A DNA stretch of 64,000 bases from Gammaproteobacteria bacterium (GTDB lineage: Bacteria > Pseudomonadota > Gammaproteobacteria > Xanthomonadales > Wenzhouxiangellaceae): assembly GCA_021772985.1 (NCBI GenBank), contig JAJFKX010000008.1, positions 62,001-126,000 on the forward strand. Reading direction: 5' to 3'. The position numbers were made by a program, and so were the translations under genes. The notes below the pieces were generated by a model. That model had not been told where the DNA came from, did no database searches, and saw nothing but the letters and a program-made list of their open reading frames with translations. Shown piece by piece: positions 1-8,105 of the stretch; within the stretch, counting starts at the first letter, position 1; every line of letters starts with the position of its first letter.

Positions 1-1529
1 ATGCCAGGCAGGCGTAACAAGGTGGCGGCATCACGTAACAAAATGCCTTGACGAGCCAGTTGCGTACGGGCGGCCGCCAAAGCCGAGGGCATTGCCAGCG
101 CCAGTGCGCATGGGCAACTGACCACCAGCACCGCCAGGGTGGTCTGCAGGCTCTGTTGCCAGCCAGCCGGCCAATGCAATACCGCAGTCAATCCGGCCAA
201 CAACAACAGACCGCTGGTAAACCATACTGCAATGCGCCCGCTCCAATCAAAACCACTGCCAGCGGCATTACCGGCATTGCGCATCAGGCGCTGGATCGCT
301 GCCAGGGTGGTGTATTTGCCACAGGCCGTTACCTGCAGGCGGGCTGTGCTATCCAACAGCTGGCTGCCGGCCAGCAGGGTCTCACCGGGTTGTTTGATAA
401 TCGGCTGGGATTCACCGGTCAGCAGGCTTTCACTGACGGTTACCGCAGTGCTACCCAGCAATAGACCATCAGCTGCCAGGGTTTCACCTGCAGCAATTTG
501 CAGCTGATCACCGTTGTGTATCTGCAAAGCCTGGACAATCTCAAACTTGTCATCGGCAGTGACGCGCTTGACCATCAACGGCAACAATTGGCTGGCGTGT
601 TCACTGATCGCCTGGGCGCGCAGCCGTGCGCGTTGCTCCAGATGCCGCGATACACTCAGGAAAAACACAAACATTACCGCCGAATCAAAATACACTTCGC
701 CGCTGCCGCTAAAGGTGCTGATACAGCTGCTGCCCCAAGCCATCAGAATGGCCAATGACACCGGTACATCCATACCCGGTCGAAAATGGCGGATTTGATA
801 CCAGGCGGCCTGCAAAAAAGGCCAACCACTGTACCAGACCACCGGGGTGGCCAGCAGTAATGCGATCCAGCGGAAAAAATCACGCTCAGCCAGCAGCATG
901 TCACTGCCGGCGCCCAGGTACAGGCCGACCGACATCATCATCACCTGGAACATACCCAGTGCCGCCACCAGTAGGCGTCGCAGACTGGTGCGTTGTTGTG
1001 CGCGTTGTTCACGGCAGCTGGCCAGCACCGCAGGCTGCAGCGGATAACCGAGCTTATCGGCTTCAATCAGGATATCACTGAGCGATGTCTGGGCAGGGCG
1101 CCAATGCAGTTCACCCTGACCAGTCGCATAATTGACCGCGATGCTGACGACGCCCGGCAGTTTACTCAGACAGGTTTCCAGCAACCACACACAAGCCGCA
1201 CAGCGAAGGTTGCTGACATTAACCGGCATCCGGTAAAGCTGCTGATCGCTGGTTTCCGCCAGTTGCGCTAATAGCTGTGGGTCGTCAAATGCCTGCCACC
1301 ATTGCTCAGAACGCAAAACCGGCCTTGCCGCCGCTGCAGTGCGTATTTGATAAAAGCTATCCAGATTACAATTGGCCAGCATGCCCGCCACAGCGGCGCA
1401 ACCATGGCAGCACATAGCACGTGGCGCCGCGTCAATAATCACCTGCAAACTCAAACCGGCAGGCACCGGTTCGTGACAGTGATAACAAACTCTATCAGCC
1501 TGCCGCGTTGTTGATGCACGCTCAGTCAT
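1..1529 (-). CDS. ccoI: CcoI, cation-translocating P-type ATPase of cbb3 oxidase assembly (3' end cut by window)
   Basis: Copper-exporting P1B-type ATPase that supplies copper for the CcoN active site of cbb3 oxidase in the inner membrane. Translating the minus strand from the ATG at 1529 gives about 509 residues without a stop up to the left edge. Early Cys pairs (CYHC near residue 15, then CCHGC) and a heavy-metal-associated motif C110-A-A-C113 are followed by membrane segments. The ion-binding motif C472-P-C474 (SCPCALAL) is present. The DKTG phosphorylation site and the ATP-binding domain should lie beyond position 1. The start overlaps the end of the upstream short ccoH by 8 bp, so the two are probably translationally coupled. 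It is the last visible gene of the cco operon. The assignment is firm from the Cys-rich N-terminus, CPC motif and context. Confidence 0.95.
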   Translation of the reverse strand, partial: MTERASTTRQADRVCYHCHEPVPAGLSLQVIIDAAPRAMCCHGCAAVAGMLANCNLDSFYQIRTAAAARPVLRSEQWWQAFDDPQLLAQLAETSDQQLYRMPVNVSNLRCAACVWLLETCLSKLPGVVSIAVNYATGQGELHWRPAQTSLSDILIEADKLGYPLQPAVLASCREQRAQQRTSLRRLLVAALGMFQVMMMSVGLYLGAGSDMLLAERDFFRWIALLLATPVVWYSGWPFLQAAWYQIRHFRPGMDVPVSLAILMAWGSSCISTFSGSGEVYFDSAVMFVFFLSVSRHLEQRARLRAQAISEHASQLLPLMVKRVTADDKFEIVQALQIHNGDQLQIAAGETLAADGLLLGSTAVTVSESLLTGESQPIIKQPGETLLAGSQLLDSTARLQVTACGKYTTLAAIQRLMRNAGNAAGSGFDWSGRIAVWFTSGLLLLAGLTAVLHWPAGWQQSLQTTLAVLVVSCPCALALAMPSALAAARTQLARQGILLRDAATLLRLPG

Positions 1530-1746
1530 GCTGCTCGTCCGTTGTCGAATCGGGATGGTCACGGGTGCCGGTGTAAACCTTGCCCAATGGCTGACCAAGA
1601 TTGTCGAATTGTTCGACTGAGCCACTGCGATGCAAAATCACCATCGTAATGATCATTGCCACAATCGTAGCGATCAGCGGTGAAAGCACCAGCCAGACAT
1701 AACCTGAGCGGTACCAACTGGTGATATTCTGTTGGCTGGGGCTCAT
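1522..1746 (-). CDS. ccoH: Short FixH/CcoH-like single-pass membrane protein
   Basis: This 74-residue protein has one hydrophobic segment (about residues 17-40) preceded by WYRSGYVW, like the N-terminal membrane anchor of FixH/CcoH, which assists maturation or stability of cbb3 oxidase. Typical FixH proteins are roughly twice as long and carry a periplasmic domain. Here only a short acidic tail follows the helix, so this is either a reduced CcoH or a positional substitute. It starts inside the ccoG stop codon (ATGA) and ends 8 bp inside ccoI, which places it firmly in the ccoG-H-I assembly block. Position is strong evidence; sequence similarity by eye is modest. Confidence 0.7.
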   Translation of the reverse strand: MSPSQQNITSWYRSGYVWLVLSPLIATIVAMIITMVILHRSGSVEQFDNLGQPLGKVYTGTRDHPDSTTDEQHD

Positions 1747-3173
1747 CGAAGGCTCCGTCGCGGGCCAAAAAACCGGCTTTGTTCGGTAATATTCAAACCG
1801 GGCTCGGACTGTGCCTGAACGGTGAATGAGATGTCATTACGCAGTCCGATATCCTGTGTGGGTGCCCGCAATGTGACTGGCAGCGAGCCGATTTTCCCTG
1901 GTTCCAGACTCAATTGAGCCATCCCGTGTACTTCCAGTCCGGGTATGCCACTGGCGGTAACGGTAAATTGCTGGGCCTGCCCGGTTCGGTTCATAATCCG
2001 CAGCAGAAAACTGTTTTCCACCTGGTTATCCGGTAATTCACGAAACAGGGCATTGCGATCGCGCATCACATCCAACATCACCGGTGCCCTTTGACTGACA
2101 CCGATGATCCAGGCAGTTAAAATTGCCAGCAGTAATCCCGCATACAACAGTATCCGTGGCCGGATGATTTTGCCGGGTTGTTTTGCCATGGCATTTTGGG
2201 TGGTGTAACGGATTAAGCCGGTTGGATATTGCATCCGTTGCATAACATCATCACAAACATCAATACAGGCAGCACAGGCAATACACTCGTATTGCAAACC
2301 CTGGCGGATATCGATACCGGTGGGGCAGACCTGAACACACAGGGTGCAATCGATACAGTCTCCAAGTTTATTATCGGCAAGTTCAGCATGCGCAAGTTTG
2401 CGGCTGCGTGAACCGCGTGGTTCACCACGTGCCTGATCATAGGAAATTACCAGAGTGTCATCATCAAACATGGCGCTTTGGAAACGGGCATAAGGGCACA
2501 TGTATTTACATACCTGCTCACGTAACAAGCCTGCGTTGCCCCAGGTGGCAAAGCCGTAAAACAAGACCCAGAATGTTTCCCAGCCACCAGCCTGCCAATG
2601 CCAGAGATTAACGGTCAGCTCGGTAATCGGGGTAAAAAAACCAACAAAGGTAAGCCCGGTCCATAACGCGAATAGCAACCACAAAAAATGCTTGAAAACT
2701 TTGCGCCAAATTTTTTCCAGAGTCCAGGCGCCGCGATCACGCCTTTTACGTTTGCCGGATGGACCTTCAGCCAGCCGTTCCAGCCAGATAAATACCTCGG
2801 TCCATACGGTTTGCGGGCAGGCATAACCACACCATAGTCGTCCCGCCAGGGCTGTGAAGAAAAACAGGCTTAAGGCAGCCAACACCAACAAACCGGTCAG
2901 CAGGATAAAGTCCTGCGGCCAGAATATCAGCCCAAAGACATAAAACTTACGAGCCGGCAGGTCAAACAACACCAGTGGCTGACCGTCAATGCTTAACCAC
3001 GGCAACAGGTAATACAGTCCAAGTAACAGCCATACACTGGCGGTACGCCATCGGTTGTAGCGTCCCTGGACTTCCCGGGGGTAGATTTTCTCTACAGATG
3101 TATACAGGTCGACAACGGTAATACCGATATCACCGGCACCCGTTGGATCCGAGTTTTTAAGTGTGCTGGTCAA
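1743..3173 (-). CDS. ccoG: CcoG (FixG/RdxA), polyferredoxin-type cbb3 assembly protein
   Basis: The 476-aa inner-membrane ferredoxin is of the CcoG family, implicated in copper reduction and delivery to cbb3 oxidase. Several transmembrane helices occupy the first half, including a CGYACPQTVW motif and a CKYMCPYARFQ motif. Two 4Fe-4S motifs (CxxCxxCxxxCP and CxxCxxCxxxC) are encoded at about 2,235-2,365. A C-terminal membrane helix is followed by an Ig-like periplasmic domain (FixG C-terminal type). The apparent start codon is TTG at 3173, and no in-frame ATG or GTG fits better. No strong ribosome binding site is visible, so the start is less certain than the identity. The stop overlaps the start of the FixH-like gene (ATGA). 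Confidence 0.95.
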   Translation of the reverse strand: MTSTLKNSDPTGAGDIGITVVDLYTSVEKIYPREVQGRYNRWRTASVWLLLGLYYLLPWLSIDGQPLVLFDLPARKFYVFGLIFWPQDFILLTGLLVLAALSLFFFTALAGRLWCGYACPQTVWTEVFIWLERLAEGPSGKRKRRDRGAWTLEKIWRKVFKHFLWLLFALWTGLTFVGFFTPITELTVNLWHWQAGGWETFWVLFYGFATWGNAGLLREQVCKYMCPYARFQSAMFDDDTLVISYDQARGEPRGSRSRKLAHAELADNKLGDCIDCTLCVQVCPTGIDIRQGLQYECIACAACIDVCDDVMQRMQYPTGLIRYTTQNAMAKQPGKIIRPRILLYAGLLLAILTAWIIGVSQRAPVMLDVMRDRNALFRELPDNQVENSFLLRIMNRTGQAQQFTVTASGIPGLEVHGMAQLSLEPGKIGSLPVTLRAPTQDIGLRNDISFTVQAQSEPGLNITEQSRFFGPRRSLR

Positions 3174-3193
3174 GCTATTAGCCGGTGCTGGTA

Positions 3194-3481
3194 TCAGTGA
3201 TTGCTACCGGCCTGGTTAAGCACAGCACTGCGTCTAAGCAATAACCAGGTGCCGGTACTGGCTGCTGCCGTTACCAGCCAGAACATAAAAAAACCGATGC
3301 TGTAGCCGGCGGTACGGCTTAATTTCCATTCCGGAAAACTGATTGCGTGCAAATCCACTGGGTCGATCAGTGCAAACAGCACCATGGTAGCTATCCCGGC
3401 GCATAGAAATGATGGCCATAAAATGGCTGCAACGCGTTGCGCCAGCGGTCTGGAAAGTGGCTGCTGAGGTTGTTCGTTCAT
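3194..3481 (-). CDS. Small two-helix membrane protein of the cbb3 locus
   Basis: Unrecognised 95-residue protein with two predicted membrane helices (about residues 20-42 and 60-82) and short polar ends. It begins in the ccoP stop codon (ATGA overlap) and ends 20 bp before ccoG, so it is almost certainly co-transcribed and co-translated with the oxidase genes. A gene of this size in this position fits an accessory subunit or assembly factor for cbb3 oxidase. No catalytic motif or metal-ligand cluster is visible; it has a single cysteine (SFLCAG). Function is inferred from position only. Confidence 0.75.
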   Translation of the reverse strand: MNEQPQQPLSRPLAQRVAAILWPSFLCAGIATMVLFALIDPVDLHAISFPEWKLSRTAGYSIGFFMFWLVTAAASTGTWLLLRRSAVLNQAGSNH

Positions 3482-4380
3482 GGCTGGTTACTGGATAGTT
3501 GTTTGATATAAGCCATCAGCACCTTAATCTTGTCTTCGCTGAGGCTATCGGAAAATGCCGGCATAAGGTTGTTACGACCCAGTTCGATGGTTTGTTTCAA
3601 GCTTTCCAGGTTGGCGCCATACAGCCAGATATCATCACTCAAATTGGGTGCGCCGAGCAGGCTGTTACCGCTACCAGTGGGGCCGTGACAGGCGCTGCAA
3701 AATAACCCGTATTGTGCTTCCCCGGTACCAGCCAGCTCTGCGTCATGCTCCAGTCCGGACAGGCTGCGGACATAATGCGCGACTGCAGTAACCCCTGGTT
3801 CACCACCCAGTACAGCCCCCCAGCCGGGCATTACACCATTTCGACCATTGCTGATGGTGGTGATGATCTGCTGCTGTTCGCCTCCCCACAACCAATCGTT
3901 ATCAGTCAAGTTGGGAAAGCCAACCGCACCGCGGGCATCGCTGCCATGGCATTGGGCACAATAATTTCCAAACAGGTTCAAGCCGGCTGTCATGGCCTTG
4001 GGATCTTGTTGCAGCGCAGCAAAATCCTGGTCGACATAGGCAGCAAAAATGGCATCGTAACCGGCTTCTTCGATGGCAACCTGTTGGTCATACTGTTGCG
4101 TTTGCGACCAATTAAGCAGGCCATCATAAATGCCCGAGCCGGGATACAAAACCAGATAACCGATGCCGAAAACCACGGTCAGCTGAAACAGGTTTAACCA
4201 CCAGCGTGGTAACGGGTTATTGTATTCCTGCAAATCACCATCCCAGCGGTGTCCAGTGGTATTGCCTTCACCCAGTTTTTCATCGGTGCGGAATTTGCTG
4301 CTCCAACGCAAAAATAGAAAGTGCGCAATAAAGCTGCAGATAACAATGATAAAAACATACAGTTGCCAGCCCAGGGTCAT
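3478..4380 (-). CDS. ccoP: CcoP, diheme cytochrome c subunit of cbb3 oxidase
   Basis: This 300-aa membrane-anchored diheme cytochrome c takes electrons from soluble c-type cytochromes or HiPIP and passes them to CcoO/CcoN. Two N-terminal membrane helices lie at about residues 5-25 and 60-80. The two class I heme c domains have CAQCH at 141-145 and CSACH at 228-232, with likely distal Met ligands M184 (VMPGW) and M273 (LMPAF). Length and architecture match normal CcoP. It overlaps ccoQ by 4 bp upstream and the 95-aa membrane protein gene by 4 bp downstream. Confidence 0.97.
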   Translation of the reverse strand: MTLGWQLYVFIIVICSFIAHFLFLRWSSKFRTDEKLGEGNTTGHRWDGDLQEYNNPLPRWWLNLFQLTVVFGIGYLVLYPGSGIYDGLLNWSQTQQYDQQVAIEEAGYDAIFAAYVDQDFAALQQDPKAMTAGLNLFGNYCAQCHGSDARGAVGFPNLTDNDWLWGGEQQQIITTISNGRNGVMPGWGAVLGGEPGVTAVAHYVRSLSGLEHDAELAGTGEAQYGLFCSACHGPTGSGNSLLGAPNLSDDIWLYGANLESLKQTIELGRNNLMPAFSDSLSEDKIKVLMAYIKQLSSNQP

Positions 4381-4583
4381 GCTTGCTGCTCCCGTTGTTC
4401 AGTAGGATTAATCGAGGGTTTGGTATCGGTGGTTGACGGCAACTGGTCGGATACCGCCAGTTGCGCGGCTTCGGCAAAGCGGCTGCGATTGTGTCGACTG
4501 TAAGCCCACACCACCACCAGTACAAATAACAGCATTGAAAATGCTGTCCACAGACCCGCAGCCAGGCCCCAGTCAGCGCTCAT
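4377..4583 (-). CDS. ccoQ: CcoQ, small cbb3 oxidase subunit
   Basis: A 68-aa protein with one N-terminal membrane helix (about residues 10-30, ending [14 protein letters not shown]), typical of CcoQ/FixQ, which stabilises the cbb3 complex. The aromatic-basic motif after the helix and the position between ccoO and ccoP support the call. It overlaps both neighbours by 4 bp (ATGA junctions). Confidence 0.93.
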   Translation of the reverse strand: MSADWGLAAGLWTAFSMLLFVLVVVWAYSRHNRSRFAEAAQLAVSDQLPSTTDTKPSINPTEQREQQA

Positions 4584-5215
4584 TGTGGTGCTCCTGTGTT
4601 GGTGGAAGTGGTTGATTTGATGCCCATACCCTGCAGATAGAAGATCAGTGCCTGCAGTTCATTTTGTCCGGAAACCGCTTCGTTGGCTGCATCGATTTGC
4701 TGCTCGGTGTATGGGTGTCCCAGTTTGCGTAAGACTCGCATGCGGGCAGCGATCTGTTCGCCATCGACAATCCGTTCAGCCAGCCATGGATAGCCTGGCA
4801 TATTGGACTCCGGCACTACATCTCGTGGGTTTATCAGGTGAATTTCATGCCATAGATCACTGTAGCGGCCTCCCACCCGTGCCAGATCCGGCCCGGTGCG
4901 TTTGGAACCCCATTGGAACGGGCGGTCATATACAAATTCGCCGGCTACTGAATAATCGCCATAACGTTCGGTTTCCCAGCGGAACGGGCGAATCATCTGT
5001 GAATGGCAGTTGTAACAACCTTCACTGATATAGACATCACGGCCTGCCAATGCCAGTGCGGAGTAAGGTTCAATGCCGGCTGCCGGTTCGACCACACTGG
5101 CCTGATACATCATTGGTACGATCTGTACCAGACCGCCGAAGCTGATCACAATTACAATCAATATGGCCATCAGGCCAACATGCTTCTCAACTTTTTCGTG
5201 TCCAAAGTTTGCCAT
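4580..5215 (-). CDS. ccoO: CcoO, monoheme cytochrome c subunit of cbb3 oxidase
   Basis: The 211-aa membrane-anchored monoheme cytochrome c has one N-terminal helix (about 12-35) and heme motif CYNCH at residues 67-71, followed by the [13 protein letters not shown] segment typical of CcoO. It relays electrons from CcoP to the binuclear centre in CcoN. It lies 25 bp downstream of ccoN and overlaps ccoQ by 4 bp. Length is normal. Confidence 0.97.
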   Translation of the reverse strand: MANFGHEKVEKHVGLMAILIVIVISFGGLVQIVPMMYQASVVEPAAGIEPYSALALAGRDVYISEGCYNCHSQMIRPFRWETERYGDYSVAGEFVYDRPFQWGSKRTGPDLARVGGRYSDLWHEIHLINPRDVVPESNMPGYPWLAERIVDGEQIAARMRVLRKLGHPYTEQQIDAANEAVSGQNELQALIFYLQGMGIKSTTSTNTGAPQ

Positions 5216-5240
5216 GCGGATTACTCTCTGATAGTCGTGG

Positions 5241-6665
5241 TTATGCGGATTGTGGTTCCAGAACCGGTGTCTGCACCGGCCCCTGGGATTGCTGCCAGGT
5301 TTTGTACATATTCCAGGTCATCAGCAGGGTGCCGGCCAAAAACATCAGGCCGCCCAGCAAGCGCACGTAATAGAATGGGTAGGTCACTTTCAGAGACTCG
5401 ATAAAGGTGTAGGTCAAGGTACCGTCATCATTGACTGCCCGCCACATCAAGCCTTGGGTAACTCCGGCGATCCACATCGCGGCGATATACAACACGATAC
5501 CGATAGTGGAAATCCAGAAGTGCCATTCGATTAAACGTCTGGAATACATTTCTTGCAAACCCAATAATCGTGGGTACAGGTGATAGACGCAGGCCATGGT
5601 GATGAATGCTACCCAGCCGAGTGCGCCGGAATGCACGTGCCCGATGGTCCAATCGGTAAAGTGTGATAATGAATTAACGGTTTTAATCGACATCATCGGC
5701 CCTTCGAAGGTCGACATGCCATAAAACGACAGCGACACAATCATGAAGCGGATGATCGGATCAGTGCGTATTTTTTCCCAGGCACCGGATAAGGTCATGA
5801 TGCCGTTGATCATGCCACCCCAACTGGGGGCCAGCAGGATCAGTGAAAAAACCATCCCCAGTGATTGCACCCAGTCAGGTATAGCCTGGTAGTGCAGATG
5901 GTGTGGTCCGGCCCACATGTAGATGGCAATCAGGGACCAAAAGTGCACCACCGATAGGCGATAGGAATAAATCGGTCGCTGTGCCTGTTTGGGTATAAAA
6001 TAATACATCATTCCCAAAAATCCGGCGGTCAGGAAAAAACCCACGGCATTGTGCCCGTACCACCATTGCACCATGGCATCTACGGCGCCGGAATAGATCG
6101 GATAGCTTTTCCATAAACTGACCGGTATGACCAGGTTATTGACGATGTGCAAAACTGCAACGGTCAGAATATAAGCACCAAAGAACCAATTGGCGACATA
6201 AATGTGTTTAACCCGGCGTTGCATGATGGTGCCAAAAAACACCACTGCATAAGATACCCAAACCAAGGTGATCAGAATATCTATGGGCCATTCGGGTTCA
6301 GCGTATTCCTTGGCTTGGGTAATGCCTAGCGGATAAGTGATCGCCACTGCCAGTACTACCAGTTGCCAGCCCCAGAAAGTAAATGCCGCTAGCCGGGGCA
6401 TAAATAACGGTACATGGCAGGTGCGTTGCACCACATAATAAGAAGTCGCGAATAGCCCGCAGCCGCCAAAGGCGAATATAACCGCACTGGTGTGCAGTGG
6501 CCGCAGCCGGCTGTAGGTCAACCAGGGGATGTCAAAGTTGAGTGCCGGAAAGGCAAGTTGCGCGGCCAGTACCACGCCGACCAGCATGCCGACGACGCCC
6601 CAGACCATGGTCATCACAGTGAATTGGCGTACTACCTTATCGTGATAGCTTGCGGGTTGACTCAT
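5241..6665 (-). CDS. ccoN: CcoN, catalytic subunit I of cbb3 cytochrome c oxidase
   Basis: Heme-copper oxidase catalytic subunit, about 474 aa with 12 membrane helices, carrying heme b, heme b3 and CuB. It reduces oxygen with high affinity and pumps protons. Recognisable segments include the [21 protein letters not shown] region, [11 protein letters not shown] and the histidine pair in AGPHHLHYQ. The reading frame is open from 6692, but I chose the ATG at 6665 (MSQPASYH) because AGGAA lies 6 nt before it. The ATG at 6671 directly abuts that site. First gene of the cco operon; an FNR-like box lies about 85 bp upstream. Confidence 0.96.
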   Translation of the reverse strand: MSQPASYHDKVVRQFTVMTMVWGVVGMLVGVVLAAQLAFPALNFDIPWLTYSRLRPLHTSAVIFAFGGCGLFATSYYVVQRTCHVPLFMPRLAAFTFWGWQLVVLAVAITYPLGITQAKEYAEPEWPIDILITLVWVSYAVVFFGTIMQRRVKHIYVANWFFGAYILTVAVLHIVNNLVIPVSLWKSYPIYSGAVDAMVQWWYGHNAVGFFLTAGFLGMMYYFIPKQAQRPIYSYRLSVVHFWSLIAIYMWAGPHHLHYQAIPDWVQSLGMVFSLILLAPSWGGMINGIMTLSGAWEKIRTDPIIRFMIVSLSFYGMSTFEGPMMSIKTVNSLSHFTDWTIGHVHSGALGWVAFITMACVYHLYPRLLGLQEMYSRRLIEWHFWISTIGIVLYIAAMWIAGVTQGLMWRAVNDDGTLTYTFIESLKVTYPFYYVRLLGGLMFLAGTLLMTWNMYKTWQQSQGPVQTPVLEPQSA

Positions 6666-6748
6666 ACTCATTTCCTTTCGGGTGGCCCGCATTCAGGCCG
6701 GGTTACGGAATATTTGGCATCAGTCTAGGTAAAGCGGCAACTATTAAT

Positions 6749-6762
6749 TTGATTCAAGTCAA
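6749..6762 (-). promoter_or_regulatory. FNR/ANR-type box upstream of ccoN
   Basis: TTGATTCAAGTCAA on the plus strand matches the FNR/ANR consensus TTGAT-N4-ATCAA in 9 of 10 conserved bases. It lies 84-97 bp upstream of the chosen ccoN start. cbb3 oxidase operons are commonly activated by FNR-family regulators at low oxygen, so this is probably the control site for the cco operon. The transcription start is not identified. Confidence 0.8.
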
Positions 6763-6769
6763 AAACCGG

Positions 6770-6796
6770 CAAAAAAATGCCCGGCAGCGCCGGGCA
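6770..6796 (-). terminator. Rho-independent terminator after HiPIP 1
   Basis: A perfect 8-bp stem TGCCCGGC/GCCGGGCA (6778-6785 with 6789-6796) with a 3-nt loop. On the minus strand it is followed by a run of seven T (the A run at 6771-6777). It ends the HiPIP 1 transcript 23 bp after its stop and insulates it from the ccoN promoter. Confidence 0.85.
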
Positions 6797-6818
6797 GTAA
6801 AGTATTTCGTATGGCAGG

Positions 6819-7160
6819 TCAGGCTTTAGGCGCCCAGGATTTACACCAGCCATCAGCATTGACCACACTGCCGGGGAAGATTGCGCAGGGTCGCCATTGG
6901 TCGCCATCTGCACCTTGCACCAATACACAGTTTGAGCATTTTTGGCTGACTTCGTGGCGCGGATTGGCTGCTTTATCAACGCTGGTTGTGTCCTCGGTAT
7001 AACCCAATGCGGCAGCAGTGGGGTTATCCGTAGCCAGGTGTGGGAGGTCATCAGCCAAGACCGGGCTGGTAATTAAAATATGAGCCAGTGGTAATGCAGC
7101 GGCAGCGGTGGTGCCTAACTGTAAAAGTCTACGTCGGCTCAGGGTTTTTTTCTGTTGCAT
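6819..7160 (-). CDS. High-potential iron-sulfur protein (HiPIP), Tat-exported
   Basis: A 113-aa precursor of a small periplasmic 4Fe-4S electron carrier. The N-terminus has a twin-arginine motif (SRRRLLQLG) and a hydrophobic stretch ending near VLADD. The mature part has the four HiPIP cysteines in the order CSNC, CAIFPG, WC. HiPIPs shuttle electrons from the bc1 complex to terminal oxidases or reaction centres, so its position upstream of cbb3 oxidase suggests it can feed CcoP. It has its own perfect FNR-type box about 55 bp upstream of the start and its own terminator downstream. Confidence 0.92.
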   Translation of the reverse strand: MQQKKTLSRRRLLQLGTTAAAALPLAHILITSPVLADDLPHLATDNPTAAALGYTEDTTSVDKAANPRHEVSQKCSNCVLVQGADGDQWRPCAIFPGSVVNADGWCKSWAPKA

Positions 7161-7214
7161 AAAAAAATTCCTGATTGTTTGATCGAAACTTTAACAAAAC
7201 GAGTGCGAGTTGTC

Positions 7215-7228
7215 TTGATTAAGATCAA
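7215..7228 (-). promoter_or_regulatory. Perfect FNR/ANR box upstream of HiPIP 1
   Basis: TTGATTAAGATCAA is an exact match to TTGAT-N4-ATCAA, 55-68 bp upstream of the HiPIP 1 start at 7160. This indicates oxygen-responsive control of the HiPIP in parallel with ccoN. Confidence 0.85.
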
Positions 7229-7327
7229 AAACCGGTATTTGAAACCGGAGCCTGCAATAATGTCTTTGTGCATTGCCAACAGGCTTACGCGAACAAAATA
7301 CTTTTGTCACAGCTTGATTCGTTCAAT

Positions 7328-7666
7328 TCAACTTGGCTTGGCATCCCAGGCTTTGCACCAGCCATTGACGCTAACGGACTTGCCCGGAAACATGGCACAG
7401 CCGCGCCGATCCCCTTCAACATTGATAACCAAACTGCAGTTAGCGCACACCTGGCCTGGGTTGTGCCCAGGATTGGTGGATTTGTCCACCAGCTTGGTGT
7501 CCGGGGTGTAATCCAGGGTTTTGGCTGCTGGATCATCCGGCGATAGTTCCGGCAAGTCAGGCAGGGCTTGAGCTGAGTTATTCAGCAGGATGGTGCCGGG
7601 TAACGCAGCGGCTGTGTACAGTGCGTATCGCAACAGTTGGCGGCGATGGCAAATGATGTCTCTCAT
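7328..7666 (-). CDS. Second high-potential iron-sulfur protein (HiPIP), Tat-exported
   Basis: A 112-aa HiPIP paralogue with a twin-arginine start (HRRQLLRYAL), hydrophobic segment and probable cleavage after SAQA. The cluster cysteines are conserved (CANC, CAMFPG, WC). It shares the overall layout of the HiPIP at 6819-7160 but the sequence is clearly diverged, so this is an old duplication or separate recruitment. No FNR box is visible upstream. Instead a perfect 8-bp inverted repeat lies 26-57 bp before the start, suggesting different control of the two copies. Confidence 0.9.
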   Translation of the reverse strand: MRDIICHRRQLLRYALYTAAALPGTILLNNSAQALPDLPELSPDDPAAKTLDYTPDTKLVDKSTNPGHNPGQVCANCSLVINVEGDRRGCAMFPGKSVSVNGWCKAWDAKPS

Positions 7667-8105
7667 AGCGATCCCTCGTGGTTCAATAACATGGCCTGAG
7701 CAAGCTTAATCAGTATCAGGCCAGGCTCAAACGGCAATCTCCGTGCCGCCCAGGGTAAATAGCTTACCCGAATATTTGGATTGGCGTGTTAACGAGGTTT
7801 TTATGACTGAACATAAATAATTGACTGATCGGATACGACCGGCAACCCATCCAATATTCGCGTTGAACATTAACCTGTGTTCGATACTGTCAACAGCAAA
7901 CTATCGGCGGGTTTTCGATTCAATCTATGACCGGGTGTTGTAACATGCAGACACAGGATTTCGGGAGCGCTCGCGAGCAGCTAAACCAGCGCTAGCCGAA
8001 GCCATTTGCAGGTCCCGGTCGCCTGGGCAACATAATCTACTGTTTCTAAATCCAGATGGTTATATTTCACAGTATTAAATGAACGATCGCGAGCAACTTG
8101 TATTG
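7667..8105. other. Divergent intergenic region between HiPIP 2 and the solute-binding protein gene
   Basis: About 440 bp without a credible gene. It must hold the HiPIP 2 promoter (minus) and the promoter of the solute-binding lipoprotein (plus). Visible structure: the inverted repeat at 7692-7723 and a 10-bp palindrome GCTCGCGAGC at 7969-7978 that overlaps AGCGCT. I see no tRNA, terminator or riboswitch. Confidence 0.6.
7692..7723. repeat. Inverted repeat upstream of HiPIP 2 (possible operator)
   Basis: TGGCCTGA at 7692-7699 and TCAGGCCA at 7716-7723 form a perfect 8-bp inverted repeat with a 16-nt spacer, just upstream of the HiPIP 2 start. It could be an operator for a dimeric regulator or part of a leader hairpin. 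No regulator family is recognised. Confidence 0.45.
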
